From NCBI RefSeq assembly GCF_041206865.1, contig NZ_JBGEDP010000001.1, forward strand, positions 2,728,001-2,792,000: 64,000 nt of DNA, given 5' to 3'. The notes under the pieces are model-generated. The model had not been told where the DNA came from, ran no database searches, and saw nothing but the letters and a program-made list of their open reading frames with translations. Position 1 is the first letter of the stretch. The number at the start of each line of letters is the position of its first letter. The translations under genes and the position numbers were made by a program. This DNA comes from Mycobacterium sp. HUMS_12744610. GTDB lineage: Bacteria; Actinomycetota; Actinomycetes; Mycobacteriales; Mycobacteriaceae. Positions 16,532 to 25,790 of this stretch are shown here, piece after piece.

Positions 16532-18145
16532 TTATCGAGAGCCGAAAATTTCTCGCAATTCGCGCTTGAGCAGCTTGCCGCTGGGGTTCTTGGGAAGTGA
16601 ATCGACGAAGAAGATCTGCTTGGGTGTTTTGAAGCCCGCCAGGTGCACTCGGCAGTGAGCGACGATGTCCTGCTCGGTCAACGTCACACCGTCGCGAGGA
16701 ACGATCGCGGCCACCACGGCTTCCACCCATAGCGGATGCGCCAGCCCGAACACGGCTGCTTCATGAATGCCGCTGTGCCGGTAGAGGACTTCCTCGACCT
16801 CCCGGCTTGCGACGTTCTCGCCGCCGGTCTTGATCATGTCCTTCTTGCGGTCGACGACGTGCAGCAGCCCGTACTCGTCGTAGTAGCCCAGGTCGCCCGA
16901 GTGGAACCAACCGCCGCGGAAGGCCTCGCCGGTACGTTCGTGGTCGTCCAAATAGCCGAGCATCAAATGCGGGCTGCGGTGCGCGATTTCGCCGACGACG
17001 CCGGCGGCGACCGGAATGTCGTCCTCATCGAGAATTGTCGTCTCGACGTTGGCAACGGGACGCCCGGCTGAACCGGCGTGCTGGTCTTGCTCGTCGGGGC
17101 CCAGGGCGGACGCCAGTGGCGCCATTTCGGTCTGGCCGTAGAAGTTCCACAGCCTCAGGTCGGGGAGTCGTTCCCGTATCTCGGCGAGCACCTCGACCGG
17201 CATGGCCGACGCACCGTAGTAGCCTTTGCGCAGGCTCGACAGGTCCACCTGGTCGAACACGGGCGAGCGGAGCAGCGAGATCCACACCGTCGGGGGAGCG
17301 AAGTAGTTGGTGACGCGGTAGCGCTCGATCGTGCGGAGCACCGCTTCGGGTTCCGGTCGCGGCAGGATGATGCTGGTGGCGCCCAGGTAGATGTCGGTGG
17401 CCAGGAAGTTGTCCAGCTGTGCGCAGTGGTAGAGCGGCAGCGAGTGGATCTCGACGTCGTCGTGGGCCATCTCCCCGGCCACGATGGTGCTCACGTACTG
17501 CCACATCAGGCTGCGGCTGGTGTGCATGGCCGCCTTGGGACGGGACTCGGTGCCGCTGGTGTACATCAGCCGCACCAGCTGGTCGTCGTCGATGTGCGGG
17601 CTCGGCGGCGCGTTGTCGGTGTCCAGCCAGTGCGCGAAGTCGTCCCAGCCGGGCGGGGCCTCACGGCCGGCGGGTGCCAACGCAATCTGGGTTGTGACCA
17701 CACCGCCGCGCCGCATCGCCTCTTCGGCCGTCGCTGTCATTTCGGACTCGACGATGAATCCGCGGGCCTGGCTGTGGCCCAGAATGTACGCGATCTCCTC
17801 GGCGGTCAGCATGAAGTTGATCGGCACCAGGACTACGCCGGCGCGCGCCGTCGCGAACGCCAGCACGGCGTACTCCCAGCAATTGTGCGAAAGCAATGCG
17901 ACTCGGTCGCCGACGCTAAAACCGTTGTTCTGCAACGCGGCCGCCGCGCGATCTACCAGCCGATCGAAGTCCGTGAAACTCAACACGACGTCGCCGTCGA
18001 TGATCGCGGTCTTGTCGGGGTGCCGGCGAGCCGACCGGCGGGGGACATCGCCGAGCCCGTTGCTGCGCGCCCGCGCGACGATCGCGTCCAGATCCTGGGA
18101 CTGCATTCCCGTCACGGTAGGTGCGAACACCCGGTTGCGGGCCAT
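16532..18145 (-). CDS. Acyl-CoA synthetase / AMP-dependent ligase (FadD-like)
   Basis: The 537-residue ANL-superfamily enzyme has the ATP loop YTSGTESRPKAAMHT, the adenine motif NFYGQTEM, and GWFHSGDLGYYDEYG with the hinge region DRKKDMIKTGGEN. The C-terminal lysine is in NPSGKLLKREL. It activates a carboxylic acid to its acyl-CoA through an adenylate. Start ATG 18145 is chosen; ATG 18106 is possible. The frame stays open to 19243, but this is shadow of the BVMO gene. Divergent from the BVMO at 18209 over a 63-base space, so joint control is likely. Confidence 0.9.
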   Translation of the reverse strand: MARNRVFAPTVTGMQSQDLDAIVARARSNGLGDVPRRSARRHPDKTAIIDGDVVLSFTDFDRLVDRAAAALQNNGFSVGDRVALLSHNCWEYAVLAFATARAGVVLVPINFMLTAEEIAYILGHSQARGFIVESEMTATAEEAMRRGGVVTTQIALAPAGREAPPGWDDFAHWLDTDNAPPSPHIDDDQLVRLMYTSGTESRPKAAMHTSRSLMWQYVSTIVAGEMAHDDVEIHSLPLYHCAQLDNFLATDIYLGATSIILPRPEPEAVLRTIERYRVTNYFAPPTVWISLLRSPVFDQVDLSSLRKGYYGASAMPVEVLAEIRERLPDLRLWNFYGQTEMAPLASALGPDEQDQHAGSAGRPVANVETTILDEDDIPVAAGVVGEIAHRSPHLMLGYLDDHERTGEAFRGGWFHSGDLGYYDEYGLLHVVDRKKDMIKTGGENVASREVEEVLYRHSGIHEAAVFGLAHPLWVEAVVAAIVPRDGVTLTEQDIVAHCRVHLAGFKTPKQIFFVDSLPKNPSGKLLKRELREIFGSR

Positions 18146-18208
18146 CGGCGTCCCGCTGAGTAGACAAGGGGCTGCACGCGAACGCGGATCGCCCCAATAC
18201 TTGCCGGC

Positions 18209-20137
18209 ATGAGCGCTGGCGTCCCCGTCACGACCGAAGGCACCGGATACGTCCACCTGGACCCCGAAGAGTTGCGGGCCAACCTGCGCCAGGCCGATCC
18301 CGGCGTGCTGGCTGCCGTGCTGGCGCAACTGACCGGTGACCCAGGGGTCGTCGAGCGGTTCGCGGGGAGGATCAGCTACGTCCCCGATCCGCCCGAGCAG
18401 GCCGGTGTCACCGATCCCGCAACGGCCGCGGAGCTGGTCGACGCGGTCGTCGCGGCGCTGCAGTCGCCCCGCCCGAGCGACGCCGTCCGCGCCGACGACC
18501 GCGACCTGTTCGCCCGTATCGCACCCGTCGCCCTGGGGGGCGAAATCGGTCCCGAGTACCTCCCGCTGCTGCTCGAGCAGGGCGGATTCCAGCCGTCCCA
18601 GCCGGTACTGCCGCGCACCGCCAAGCTTCCCGACGGCTTCAAGGTCGCCATCATCGGCGCGGGAATCGCCGGAATCACCGCCGCGCTCGCGTGCACAGAC
18701 GCCGGCATCGACTACCAGATCATCGAGCGACACGACGAGGTCGGCGGAACCTGGTACACGACAACCTATCCGGGCATCGGTGTGGACACCCCGTCGGCGT
18801 ACTACTCGCTGTCGCGCGACATCAACGGCGACTGGTCGAGTTACTACCCGCAGGGCGCCGAGTACCAGTCCTACCTGGTGTCGGTGGCCGACAAGAACGA
18901 CCTGCGCGGCCACGCGCGGTTCGGCACCGAGGTCGAAGCGCTGTGGTGGGACGAAACCCGCCAACAGTGGGAAATCCACGCGGTCGGTCCCGGCGCCCGC
19001 GACATCAGCTACGCGAACGCGGTGATTCCTGCGGCCGGTTATCTCAACCGTCCGCGCTGGCCGGACCTGCCCGGCCTGGAGACATTCGCGGGGGTTTCCG
19101 TCCATTCCGCCCAATGGGATCCCGATCTGGACCTGACGGGCAAGAGGGTTGCAGTGATCGGCGCCGGTTGCACCGCGGTGCAGATCGTCGACGCGTGCGT
19201 CGACCAGATTGCGCATCTGACGGTATTCCAGCGGCAGCCGCACTGGGTGGCACCGCGGCGACGGGCGTCCGACGACGTTCCGGCCTACCAGCGGTGGCTA
19301 GGCACCAGGGTGCCGTACTACGCGAATTGGGTTCGGCTCAAGTCGTATTGGGGGACGGCGGACAACAACTACCCGGTGATCTTGCATGACCCGGAGTGGG
19401 CGGCCGAGCATCTGTCGATCTCGCCGGCCAATGACGTGCTGCTGCGGATGTGTCAGGACTACATCGATCGGGTGTTCGGCGCCGGCAGCGAACTGGCCCG
19501 CAAGGTCACGCCCGACTTCGCTCCCTACGGCAAGCGGATCATCCGGGATCCCGGCGGCTACTACGCCGCGCTGGCGCGCGAGCATGTGGACGTCGAGGCG
19601 AGCGAACCGGCGCGGGTCAACGAGGCCGGAATCGTCACGGCCGACGGCCGGCAGATCGACCTCGACATCATCATCTACGCGACCGGCTACTACCTGGATT
19701 TCCTGTCCACCGTTGACATCCGGGGCCGCGGCGGCAAGAAGCTCAGCGACGAGTGGGGCGACATCCCGCGGGCCTACCGCGGCGGGATGGTGCCCGGTTT
19801 CCCGAACATGTTCATTTCGTCGGCCCCCAACTACAGCCCGGGGCACGGGGCGGGCCACAACTTCGGCGTCGAGGTGATGGTGCACTACGTCATGGAATGC
19901 CTGCAGCTGATGGCGCTGCGCAAGGCGGCCACCATCGAGGTCACGCAGAGCGCCTACGAGCGCTATGTCGCCGACATCGACCAGACAATGGCCGGTACCG
20001 TCTGGTGCCACACTCCGTCCGCCCACACCTACTACCGCTCGGGGGGAGGGCGGATCGTGACGGCGTTCCCGTATCGCCTCATCGACTTCTGGCGCGACCA
20101 TCGCGCGCCGCTCGAAGAGGATTTCACGCTGCGATGA
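18209..20137 (+). CDS. FAD-dependent Baeyer-Villiger-type monooxygenase with N-terminal extension
   Basis: The 642-residue flavoprotein has an extra ~145-residue N-terminal helical region ahead of the FAD site (IIGAGIAGITAAL). The BVMO fingerprint FxGxxxHxxxW is present as FAGVSVHSAQW, and the NADPH site as VIGAGCTAVQI. The GGTWY motif is also present. These enzymes insert oxygen next to a ketone to form an ester or lactone, or hydroxylate. In a steroid context ring D or a side-chain ketone could be the target. It overlaps the following SDR by 4 bases. Confidence 0.9.
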   Translation: MSAGVPVTTEGTGYVHLDPEELRANLRQADPGVLAAVLAQLTGDPGVVERFAGRISYVPDPPEQAGVTDPATAAELVDAVVAALQSPRPSDAVRADDRDLFARIAPVALGGEIGPEYLPLLLEQGGFQPSQPVLPRTAKLPDGFKVAIIGAGIAGITAALACTDAGIDYQIIERHDEVGGTWYTTTYPGIGVDTPSAYYSLSRDINGDWSSYYPQGAEYQSYLVSVADKNDLRGHARFGTEVEALWWDETRQQWEIHAVGPGARDISYANAVIPAAGYLNRPRWPDLPGLETFAGVSVHSAQWDPDLDLTGKRVAVIGAGCTAVQIVDACVDQIAHLTVFQRQPHWVAPRRRASDDVPAYQRWLGTRVPYYANWVRLKSYWGTADNNYPVILHDPEWAAEHLSISPANDVLLRMCQDYIDRVFGAGSELARKVTPDFAPYGKRIIRDPGGYYAALAREHVDVEASEPARVNEAGIVTADGRQIDLDIIIYATGYYLDFLSTVDIRGRGGKKLSDEWGDIPRAYRGGMVPGFPNMFISSAPNYSPGHGAGHNFGVEVMVHYVMECLQLMALRKAATIEVTQSAYERYVADIDQTMAGTVWCHTPSAHTYYRSGGGRIVTAFPYRLIDFWRDHRAPLEEDFTLR

Positions 20138-21021
20138 GCGGACTCCTTTCCGGCAGAACGGCGTTGGTGACGGGCAGCAGCCGTGGGATCGGCCGGGCGA
20201 TCGCGCAGCGCCTGGCCGCCGAAGGTGCCACCGTGGCGGTCACCGCGCGATCGCATGCCCCGTCCTTGTCGACGCGGGCAGGAACGACCGCGGCGCTGCC
20301 GGGCACCATCGCCGAGACGGTCGGTCTGATCGAGGCCGCGGGCGGCCAGGCGTTCGGCGTCGCGGCCGACCTGGAGGACGCCGAGCAGCGCAACGGGCTG
20401 GTCGACGCGGTCCTCGAGCGCGCCGGCCGCCTCGACATCCTGGTCAACAATGCCGGTTTCGCCGACTACTCGCTGGTCGAGGCGATGAGCCTGGAAACGT
20501 TCGACCGTACCGTGGAGCACTACCTGCGCGTGCCGTTCGTCCTGACGAAAGCCGCGGTGCCCCAGATGCGCAAGCAGGGCGCGGGCTGGATCGTCAACAT
20601 CGGTTCGGTCACCGGCGTGGCGCCGGTGCGACCATACCGGGAATACAACAAGACCTCGGGCGACGTCATCTACGCGTCGATGAAGGCCGCCCTGCACCGG
20701 TTCACCCAGGGGGTGGCCGCGGAACTTCTCGACGCGGACATCGCCGTCAACTGCGTCGGCCCTTCCACGGCGGTCCGCACACCCGGCGCTGCGCAGCTCA
20801 TTCCGGACACTTTCCCGACCGAGCCGGTGGAATACCTGGCCGAGACGGTGCTGGCGATGTGCCATCTGCCCGCCGCGAAGCGCACCGGCTTGGTGGCGTT
20901 CAGCCTGCACTATCCGTGGTCGCAGCAGTTGCCGGTGCACAGCTTGGATGGCACCACGGTGTTGCCGCCGCTGCAGCCACCCGCGACGGCCAACCCGAAC
21001 ATCTCTCCCGCGGGGCTCTAA
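20134..21021 (+). CDS. Short-chain dehydrogenase/reductase
   Basis: The 295-residue SDR has TGSSRGIGRA near the start, NNAGFAD, and an active site with YASMKAA after a VNIGSVTG serine segment. It is slightly longer than usual owing to inserts after the second strand (SLSTRAGTTAALPG) and a proline-rich tail. ATG 20134 overlaps the BVMO stop, which couples them: the pair could make a ketone by oxidation and then oxygenate it. Its 3' end overlaps the convergent barrel gene by 4 bases. Confidence 0.88.
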   Translation: MSGLLSGRTALVTGSSRGIGRAIAQRLAAEGATVAVTARSHAPSLSTRAGTTAALPGTIAETVGLIEAAGGQAFGVAADLEDAEQRNGLVDAVLERAGRLDILVNNAGFADYSLVEAMSLETFDRTVEHYLRVPFVLTKAAVPQMRKQGAGWIVNIGSVTGVAPVRPYREYNKTSGDVIYASMKAALHRFTQGVAAELLDADIAVNCVGPSTAVRTPGAAQLIPDTFPTEPVEYLAETVLAMCHLPAAKRTGLVAFSLHYPWSQQLPVHSLDGTTVLPPLQPPATANPNISPAGL

Positions 21022-21644
21022 CCCAGTACCGGCCCGGTGCTGGCGCAGAAGCTGTGACAGACGCGGTCGCGCACGATGACGTCGGGGCATTCGGGGTCGA
21101 ACCAGCGATCCACCACCGCCCAGTGGATCGGATGCATCAGGTAGGCCCCGGTCAAACCGTCCGCGTCGGTGAAAAGCTGTTCGAACACATGAGTCCACGC
21201 CGAGGTGCCGGTCGCTTCCTCCACCCTGCTCAGCTGCCAGTCGGTGATCGTGCGCACGTAGCGCGGCATCAGCCTTAGGTCGGCCTCGAAACGGCCGATG
21301 GTGGTCGCATCGGTGCCTGGCGGCACGCTCAACAGCAGCGCCCGGTAAACGGTTGCCGGTCTGTCGTTGCCGAGTACGGGCGTTCCCGAGTAGGCCGCGC
21401 CGTTCACCCGGCTGACCGCGGGATCAGCGAAGAGCGCGGCGAAACCTCCCGCCGTGCAATCCCATTGGTCCTTGTCGGCAAAGCGGAGGTGAACCAGGAT
21501 GTCGCCGCCGTTACGCGAACCGGGCAGCGTGGGTGCCACCACCCAACTCCGTGCCCCGGCGTTGGCTGCCGCCCCACGCAATCCGGCGAGCATGCGGTCG
21601 CGGTCCGGCTCGGCGACATCGATCAGCCGGGTGACGCTATACAT
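21018..21644 (-). CDS. Dimeric alpha/beta-barrel (EthD/Dabb-like) protein, two-repeat
   Basis: The ~208-residue protein is made of two ferredoxin-like repeats. ILVHLRFADKDQWDC in the first half and the TDWQLSRVEEATGTSAWTHVFEQLF region in the second half resemble dimeric alpha/beta-barrel proteins. Those proteins serve as monooxygenase partners, lactone isomerases or decarboxylases. ATG 21644 is the chosen start. It overlaps the related gene upstream by 8 bases. No catalytic residue can be named. Confidence 0.65.
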   Translation of the reverse strand: MYSVTRLIDVAEPDRDRMLAGLRGAAANAGARSWVVAPTLPGSRNGGDILVHLRFADKDQWDCTAGGFAALFADPAVSRVNGAAYSGTPVLGNDRPATVYRALLLSVPPGTDATTIGRFEADLRLMPRYVRTITDWQLSRVEEATGTSAWTHVFEQLFTDADGLTGAYLMHPIHWAVVDRWFDPECPDVIVRDRVCHSFCASTGPVLG

Positions 21645-21993
21645 CGCACAGTCCGTCCACGTCGGCGGCGGCCGCAGCGAACGACCGGGACCGCTCGACC
21701 ACCAAGCCACCGACCTTTGTCCACCATTCGCCCAACGCCGGGTCCGGCCGGCCTTTCCAGGTCATCTGCCACCACGCCTGCGCGTTGGGCAGCGTCCAGG
21801 TGATGGTGACCGTGTTGACCCGCTCCGCGGATTCGTCGAACCAGATGGGCGGGCTGACCAGGACGTCGCGTAGTTTCATACCGCGTTCGCGTGCGCCGGG
21901 AGCGTATTCGGCGAGGTAGGTGTCGACGAATCGCCGGGCGCATCCGGGCCGAGTGATCACCCGATCGATCACGAAGACTTCGCCGTCGGCCAT
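21637..21993 (-). CDS. Small dimeric alpha/beta-barrel-like protein
   Basis: The 118-residue protein begins MADGEVFVIDRVI and contains a WTLPNAQAWWQMTW segment and a WWTKVGGLVV strand. The layout suits one alpha/beta-barrel repeat. It overlaps the two-repeat protein downstream by 8 bases (ATG 21644 inside its last codons), so the two are probably made together and may assemble. Start ATG 21993; GTG 22011 would add six residues. Confidence 0.65.
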   Translation of the reverse strand: MADGEVFVIDRVITRPGCARRFVDTYLAEYAPGARERGMKLRDVLVSPPIWFDESAERVNTVTITWTLPNAQAWWQMTWKGRPDPALGEWWTKVGGLVVERSRSFAAAAADVDGLCDV

Positions 21994-22092
21994 GAGCTGA
22001 CCGTATGACACCGGCGCGGCCCGGCGAGGCCGGCTCCCGATTATCGGGAACCTGGTGTTGACCGGCGCTGGATGCGGGGCAACGGTAGCCAG

Positions 22093-23331
22093 ATGAGCAC
22101 TGCAGCGGCTGATCCTTTCGCCCCCGCCATGCTGGGGCCGGTGAGGTTGCGCAACAGGGTGATCAAGGCCGCCACCTCGGAAGGTCGTTCGCCGGACGGG
22201 CTGGTCACCGACGATCTGATCGAGTTCCACCGCGCCTTCTCGCGCGGCGGCGTCGGCATGACGACGGTCGCCTACTGCTGTGTGGCGCCGGAAGGGGCCA
22301 GTGCACCCGGCCAGATCGTGATGAGCCAGCGGGCGCTGCCGGGGCTGCGGCGCCTGACCGACGCCGTGCACGCCGACGGGGCCGCGATCTCCGCGCAGCT
22401 GGGCCACGCCGGCGTGGTGGCGCAGAAGAAGCTGACCGGGGTGACCCCGGTGGCGCCGAGCCGATTCATCAACCCCGCGTCCATGGGTTATTGCCGGGAG
22501 ATCACCCGCGCCGAGATCGCGGGCGTGATCGACCAGTTCGGCGCCGCGGCCCGGGTGGCCGCCGATGCCGGCTTCGACGCCGTGGAACTGCATTTCGGTC
22601 ACCTCTATCTACCGAGCTCGTTCCTGAGCCCGCTGATCAACCGCCGCAAAGACGACTATGGCGGCGACATCGACAACCGCTCGCGCCTGTGCCGCGAGAT
22701 CGCCCGGCGGGTACGTGACGAGATCGGCGAGCGGATCGCGGTGACGGCCAAGCTGGATATGGACGACGGTGTGCCCGGTAGCATCTGGGTCGACGAAGCA
22801 CTGCGGACCGCCGCGCTCCTGGATGCCGACGCGACCCTCGACGCGATCGAATTGACCCAGGGATCTTCGGTGTTCAAGCCCATGTATCTATTCCGCGGTG
22901 ACGTCCCCGTCAGGGAGTTCGCCCAGGTCATGCCGCAGCCCATGCGCATCGGCATGCGGGTGATCGGCAAATGGGCGATGGGCGATTATCCGTACCACGA
23001 CCTCTACATGCTCGAGAATGCCCGGCAATTCGTCCCCGTGATCCGCAACACGAAGCTGATCCTGCTGGGCGGCATCACCAACCGCGACCACGTCGAGACC
23101 GGTATGCGCGAGGGGTTCGACTTCGTGGCGATGGGCCGCGCGCTGCTGCGTGAGCCCGACCTGGTCGCCCGGATGGCCGCCGACCCCACCGTGCGCAGCC
23201 GGTGTACCCACAACAACAAGTGCATGGTCACGGTGTTCGGCCGGACGCACTGCGTCTTGGACCCAGATCAGCGTTACGAGGCGGCAGAGCCGTTGCGGGC
23301 GAACACCCTACCGCCGCAGCAGATCGGATAG
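22093..23331 (+). CDS. NADH:flavin oxidoreductase, Old Yellow Enzyme family
   Basis: The ~412-residue FMN TIM-barrel protein shows LRNRVIKAATSEGRSPDG at the start, and the HFGHLYLPSSFLSPLINRRKDDYGGD segment characteristic of the family. The ISAQLGHAG loop and LGGITNRD are the phosphate-binding parts. Cysteines near the end (CTHNNKC and THC) echo the iron-sulphur cysteines of 2,4-dienoyl-CoA reductase, but the spacing is incomplete and no C-terminal FAD domain follows. It may reduce an enone such as a steroid ring double bond. ATG 22093 is chosen; ATG 22072 is possible. Confidence 0.85.
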   Translation: MSTAAADPFAPAMLGPVRLRNRVIKAATSEGRSPDGLVTDDLIEFHRAFSRGGVGMTTVAYCCVAPEGASAPGQIVMSQRALPGLRRLTDAVHADGAAISAQLGHAGVVAQKKLTGVTPVAPSRFINPASMGYCREITRAEIAGVIDQFGAAARVAADAGFDAVELHFGHLYLPSSFLSPLINRRKDDYGGDIDNRSRLCREIARRVRDEIGERIAVTAKLDMDDGVPGSIWVDEALRTAALLDADATLDAIELTQGSSVFKPMYLFRGDVPVREFAQVMPQPMRIGMRVIGKWAMGDYPYHDLYMLENARQFVPVIRNTKLILLGGITNRDHVETGMREGFDFVAMGRALLREPDLVARMAADPTVRSRCTHNNKCMVTVFGRTHCVLDPDQRYEAAEPLRANTLPPQQIG

Positions 23332-24231
23332 CGCCGCAATGGCCGATTTTCGGGCCTCATGCGCGAGGTCAAGCATCGGCATCGTCATGAAGCCGTGGAT
23401 GCCGCCCTCGTAGTCCAGTTGCACCGTTGGGACGCCTGCCGCCTGCAATGCCGCGCTGAAGGCCAGTCCCTCGTCGCGAAGTGGGTCGTGGCCGGCGATC
23501 ACGACGACTGCGGGCGGTAGACCGCTCAGCTCCGCATGCAGGGGTGCGGCATACGGGTGAGTGCGGTCGCCTGCTGCGGGCACATAACAGTCCCAGTACC
23601 ACTGCAGGGCCGGCTTCGGGTTGTAGTAGCCCCGACCGAACAGGCGGTAGGACTCGGTGTCGAAGTCGGCGGCGATCACCGGATACAGCAGCAGCTGGCC
23701 GGCCAGCGCCGGTCCGCCGCGGTCGCGGGCCATGATCGCGGTCACCGCGGCCAGGTTGCCGCCGGCGCTGTCGCCGCCGACGACGAGACGCCCGGCGTCG
23801 CCGCCGAGGGTGGCGGCGCTGTCGGCGCACCAGCGTGTCACCGCGTAGACGTCTTCGGGGGCCGCCGGCCACGGGTCCTCTGGTGCCAGCCGGTATCCGA
23901 CCGAAACCACCACCGCGGGAAGGAGGTTGGCGATGCTGCGGCAGAGGCCGTCGTGAGTGTCCAGATCGCAGAACACGAACCCGCCTCCGTGTGCGTAGAC
24001 CAGTATCGGCAGCGGGCTGACGGCTTCGGGCCGGTAGACGCGCACCGCGATCGGGCCGTGCGGGCCGGTGACTATGCAGTCCGTGACTTCGCCGATGGGC
24101 TCGGGTTGGACCGGCGGGACGAACCTGGACCTGATCAGATCGCGGGCCTGGGCGCCGGTCATGTCCTGGACGGCGGGGAACCCGCCGTCCAGTTGCTCGA
24201 TGATGGCGGCGATCTGGGGGTCGAGGCTCAC
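23308..24231 (-). CDS. Alpha/beta hydrolase, hormone-sensitive-lipase (Lip) family
   Basis: The ~307-residue esterase has AHGGGFVF for the oxyanion hole, GGDSAGGNL for the nucleophile serine, an Asp in IAGHDPLRDEG and the His in GGIHGFMTMP. GTG 24231 is taken as start because it overlaps the IclR stop (GTGA), suggesting coupling. The frame is open upstream to 24420 but only inside the IclR gene. It is a paralogue of the esterase at 5113. Its 3' end overlaps the oxidoreductase gene on the other strand by 24 bases. Confidence 0.88.
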   Translation of the reverse strand: MSLDPQIAAIIEQLDGGFPAVQDMTGAQARDLIRSRFVPPVQPEPIGEVTDCIVTGPHGPIAVRVYRPEAVSPLPILVYAHGGGFVFCDLDTHDGLCRSIANLLPAVVVSVGYRLAPEDPWPAAPEDVYAVTRWCADSAATLGGDAGRLVVGGDSAGGNLAAVTAIMARDRGGPALAGQLLLYPVIAADFDTESYRLFGRGYYNPKPALQWYWDCYVPAAGDRTHPYAAPLHAELSGLPPAVVVIAGHDPLRDEGLAFSAALQAAGVPTVQLDYEGGIHGFMTMPMLDLAHEARKSAIAALSDLLRR

Positions 24232-25076
24232 GCGTATTGCAGGGTCGGGCGGGGCGCCGCGGCCGACCGCGGCCGCGGGGGGAGCAAGGGCCGCAGCGGC
24301 TGCAGGGTGGGGGCGACACGTTGCGGGCCGCCTTCGACGTTGCGCCAGATGGCCATAGCGGTCATCCGAACCGGAGCGGCGAGGCGCTGGTCGAAGGTCA
24401 CCCGGTTCATCGGGCCGCACACCGACACGGCGGCCACCGCTTCACCGGGGTTCCCGATGGGCGCTGCCACGCAACCGAACCCGAGCAGCGACTCTTCGCG
24501 CTCGAACGCGACGCCGTGAGCGCGGACCTTGGATAGTTCCGCTGCCAGTTGCGCGGCACTCGAGATCGAGTATTTGGTCAAGCGGGCCCGCGGATCGATG
24601 CCCGCGCGCTCATCGCCGTAGGCCAGGATCGCCTTGCCGACGGCGGTGCAGTGTGCGGGCTGCCGGCCGCCGACCCTGGTTGGAATCGCGTTGCTCAGCC
24701 GGTCGCCGATCTTCTCGAGGTAGACGACATCGGGGCCGTCCAAGACGGCCAGATGTATGACGAGGCCCGTGGCGCGGTGCAATTCCCCCAGCAGCGGGGT
24801 GGCCGAGCGCACCAGCCGATCCTGATGCACGGCCAGTGAGCCGAGCTCGACGAGCCGCATTCCCAGCTCGTAGTCGCGGCCACTGCGGCGTAACCAGCGG
24901 AGCTGAACCAGCCGCTCCAGCATGCGGTGTGCCGATGAGCGCGGCAGTCCGGTGCGTCGCACTATTTGAGCCAGCGTCAACCGTCCCGGACCGTCGAACG
25001 CGTCGAGCACCAGCGAGATGCGGTCGATAACGGCGCTGGGCGTGGCGGATTCGGCGGTGTCATCGGTCGAAGCCAT
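24228..25076 (-). CDS. IclR-family transcriptional regulator
   Basis: The ~282-residue regulator has a winged helix (LVLDAFDGPGRLTLAQIVRRTGLPRSSAHRML, RSGRDYELG) and an effector domain with HLAVLDGPDVVYLEKIG, CTAVGKAILA and a late SVCGPMNR segment. IclR proteins commonly control aromatic and short-chain acid catabolism. Start ATG 25076 has GGAGGA 7 bases upstream. A 19-bp palindrome lies 35 bases before the start, a good autoregulatory site. The tail of ~30 residues is proline- and arginine-rich and not part of the usual fold. Confidence 0.92.
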   Translation of the reverse strand: MASTDDTAESATPSAVIDRISLVLDAFDGPGRLTLAQIVRRTGLPRSSAHRMLERLVQLRWLRRSGRDYELGMRLVELGSLAVHQDRLVRSATPLLGELHRATGLVIHLAVLDGPDVVYLEKIGDRLSNAIPTRVGGRQPAHCTAVGKAILAYGDERAGIDPRARLTKYSISSAAQLAAELSKVRAHGVAFEREESLLGFGCVAAPIGNPGEAVAAVSVCGPMNRVTFDQRLAAPVRMTAMAIWRNVEGGPQRVAPTLQPLRPLLPPRPRSAAAPRPTLQYA

Positions 25077-25110
25077 CGGTCGGTCCTCCAAGTTGGTCTG
25101 CCTGGCTGGA

Positions 25111-25129
25111 ATATTCCTATTAGGAATAT
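25111..25129. promoter_or_regulatory. Perfect 19-bp palindrome, candidate IclR operator
   Basis: ATATTCCTATTAGGAATAT is a 9-1-9 perfect palindrome, AT-rich in an otherwise GC-rich region, just upstream of the IclR gene. Length and symmetry suit a dimeric regulator. Probable role is control of the IclR gene and its esterase. Confidence 0.6.
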
Positions 25130-25147
25130 CTGTTTCTATCACATCGT

Positions 25148-25783
25148 GTGTCTGCTGTCACAAACACGCGCCAAGCAGCCGCAAAATCCCCGGCACGCTG
25201 GGCGTACGGAGGTTTTTGTGTCGTGTTCCGCAGCGGCTTGTCCGGCACCTCGGACAATTTCCAGAAGTATCTCGATAACGCCGGCGGCGACGCTTGGGGT
25301 AAGGGTGCCGGCAAGGCGTTCAACGGCAGTGTGGGCGAGGGTGCGATGGGCAACGACGGCACCTCCGCGGGCGCCAAGCGCACCGAAGGGGCGGTCACCT
25401 ACGCCGAGTGGTCGTTCGCCCAGGCGCAACAGCTGAAGATGGCCAAGGTCATCACTTCGGCGGGTTCGGACCCCGTGACGATCAGCGCCGATACGGTGGC
25501 GAAGACGATTGCCACGGCTGGGATCATCAACACGGGCAACGACCTCGTCCTGGACACAATCTCGTTCTATCGGCCGAACCAATCCGGTGCTTATCCGATC
25601 GTGCTGGCAACCTATGAGATCGTCTGCTCGAAGTACCCTGACCCACAGGTCGGGGCGGCCGTCAGGGCTTTCCTGCAGAGCACGATCGGAGGAGGCCAGG
25701 AAGGATTGGCCGAGCACGGGTACGTCCCCATTCCGGAGACGTTCAAGGCGAGGTTGTCGACCGCGGTCAACGCCGTTGAGTGA
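25148..25783 (+). pseudogene. Truncated phosphate-binding protein PstS (C-terminal part only)
   Basis: From about codon 25 (VVFRSG) the frame reads as the C-terminal domain of a PstS3-like phosphate-binding lipoprotein: [45 protein letters not shown] and [18 protein letters not shown]. The end [10 protein letters not shown] is the normal terminus. The first half is missing, including the signal peptide, lipobox and N-terminal lobe, so the product could not be exported or form a phosphate site. The 24 residues before the homology are unrelated. It lies in the space upstream of the IclR gene, with no pstC or pstA nearby. Almost certainly a relic of a rearrangement. Confidence 0.85.
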
Positions 25784-25790
25784 ACCCGGC

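Noticed and set aside
18146..19243. N-terminal extension of the FadD frame to 903 residues
   Set aside because: The extra part lies opposite the BVMO gene and has no ligase homology; ATG 18145 starts the known fold.
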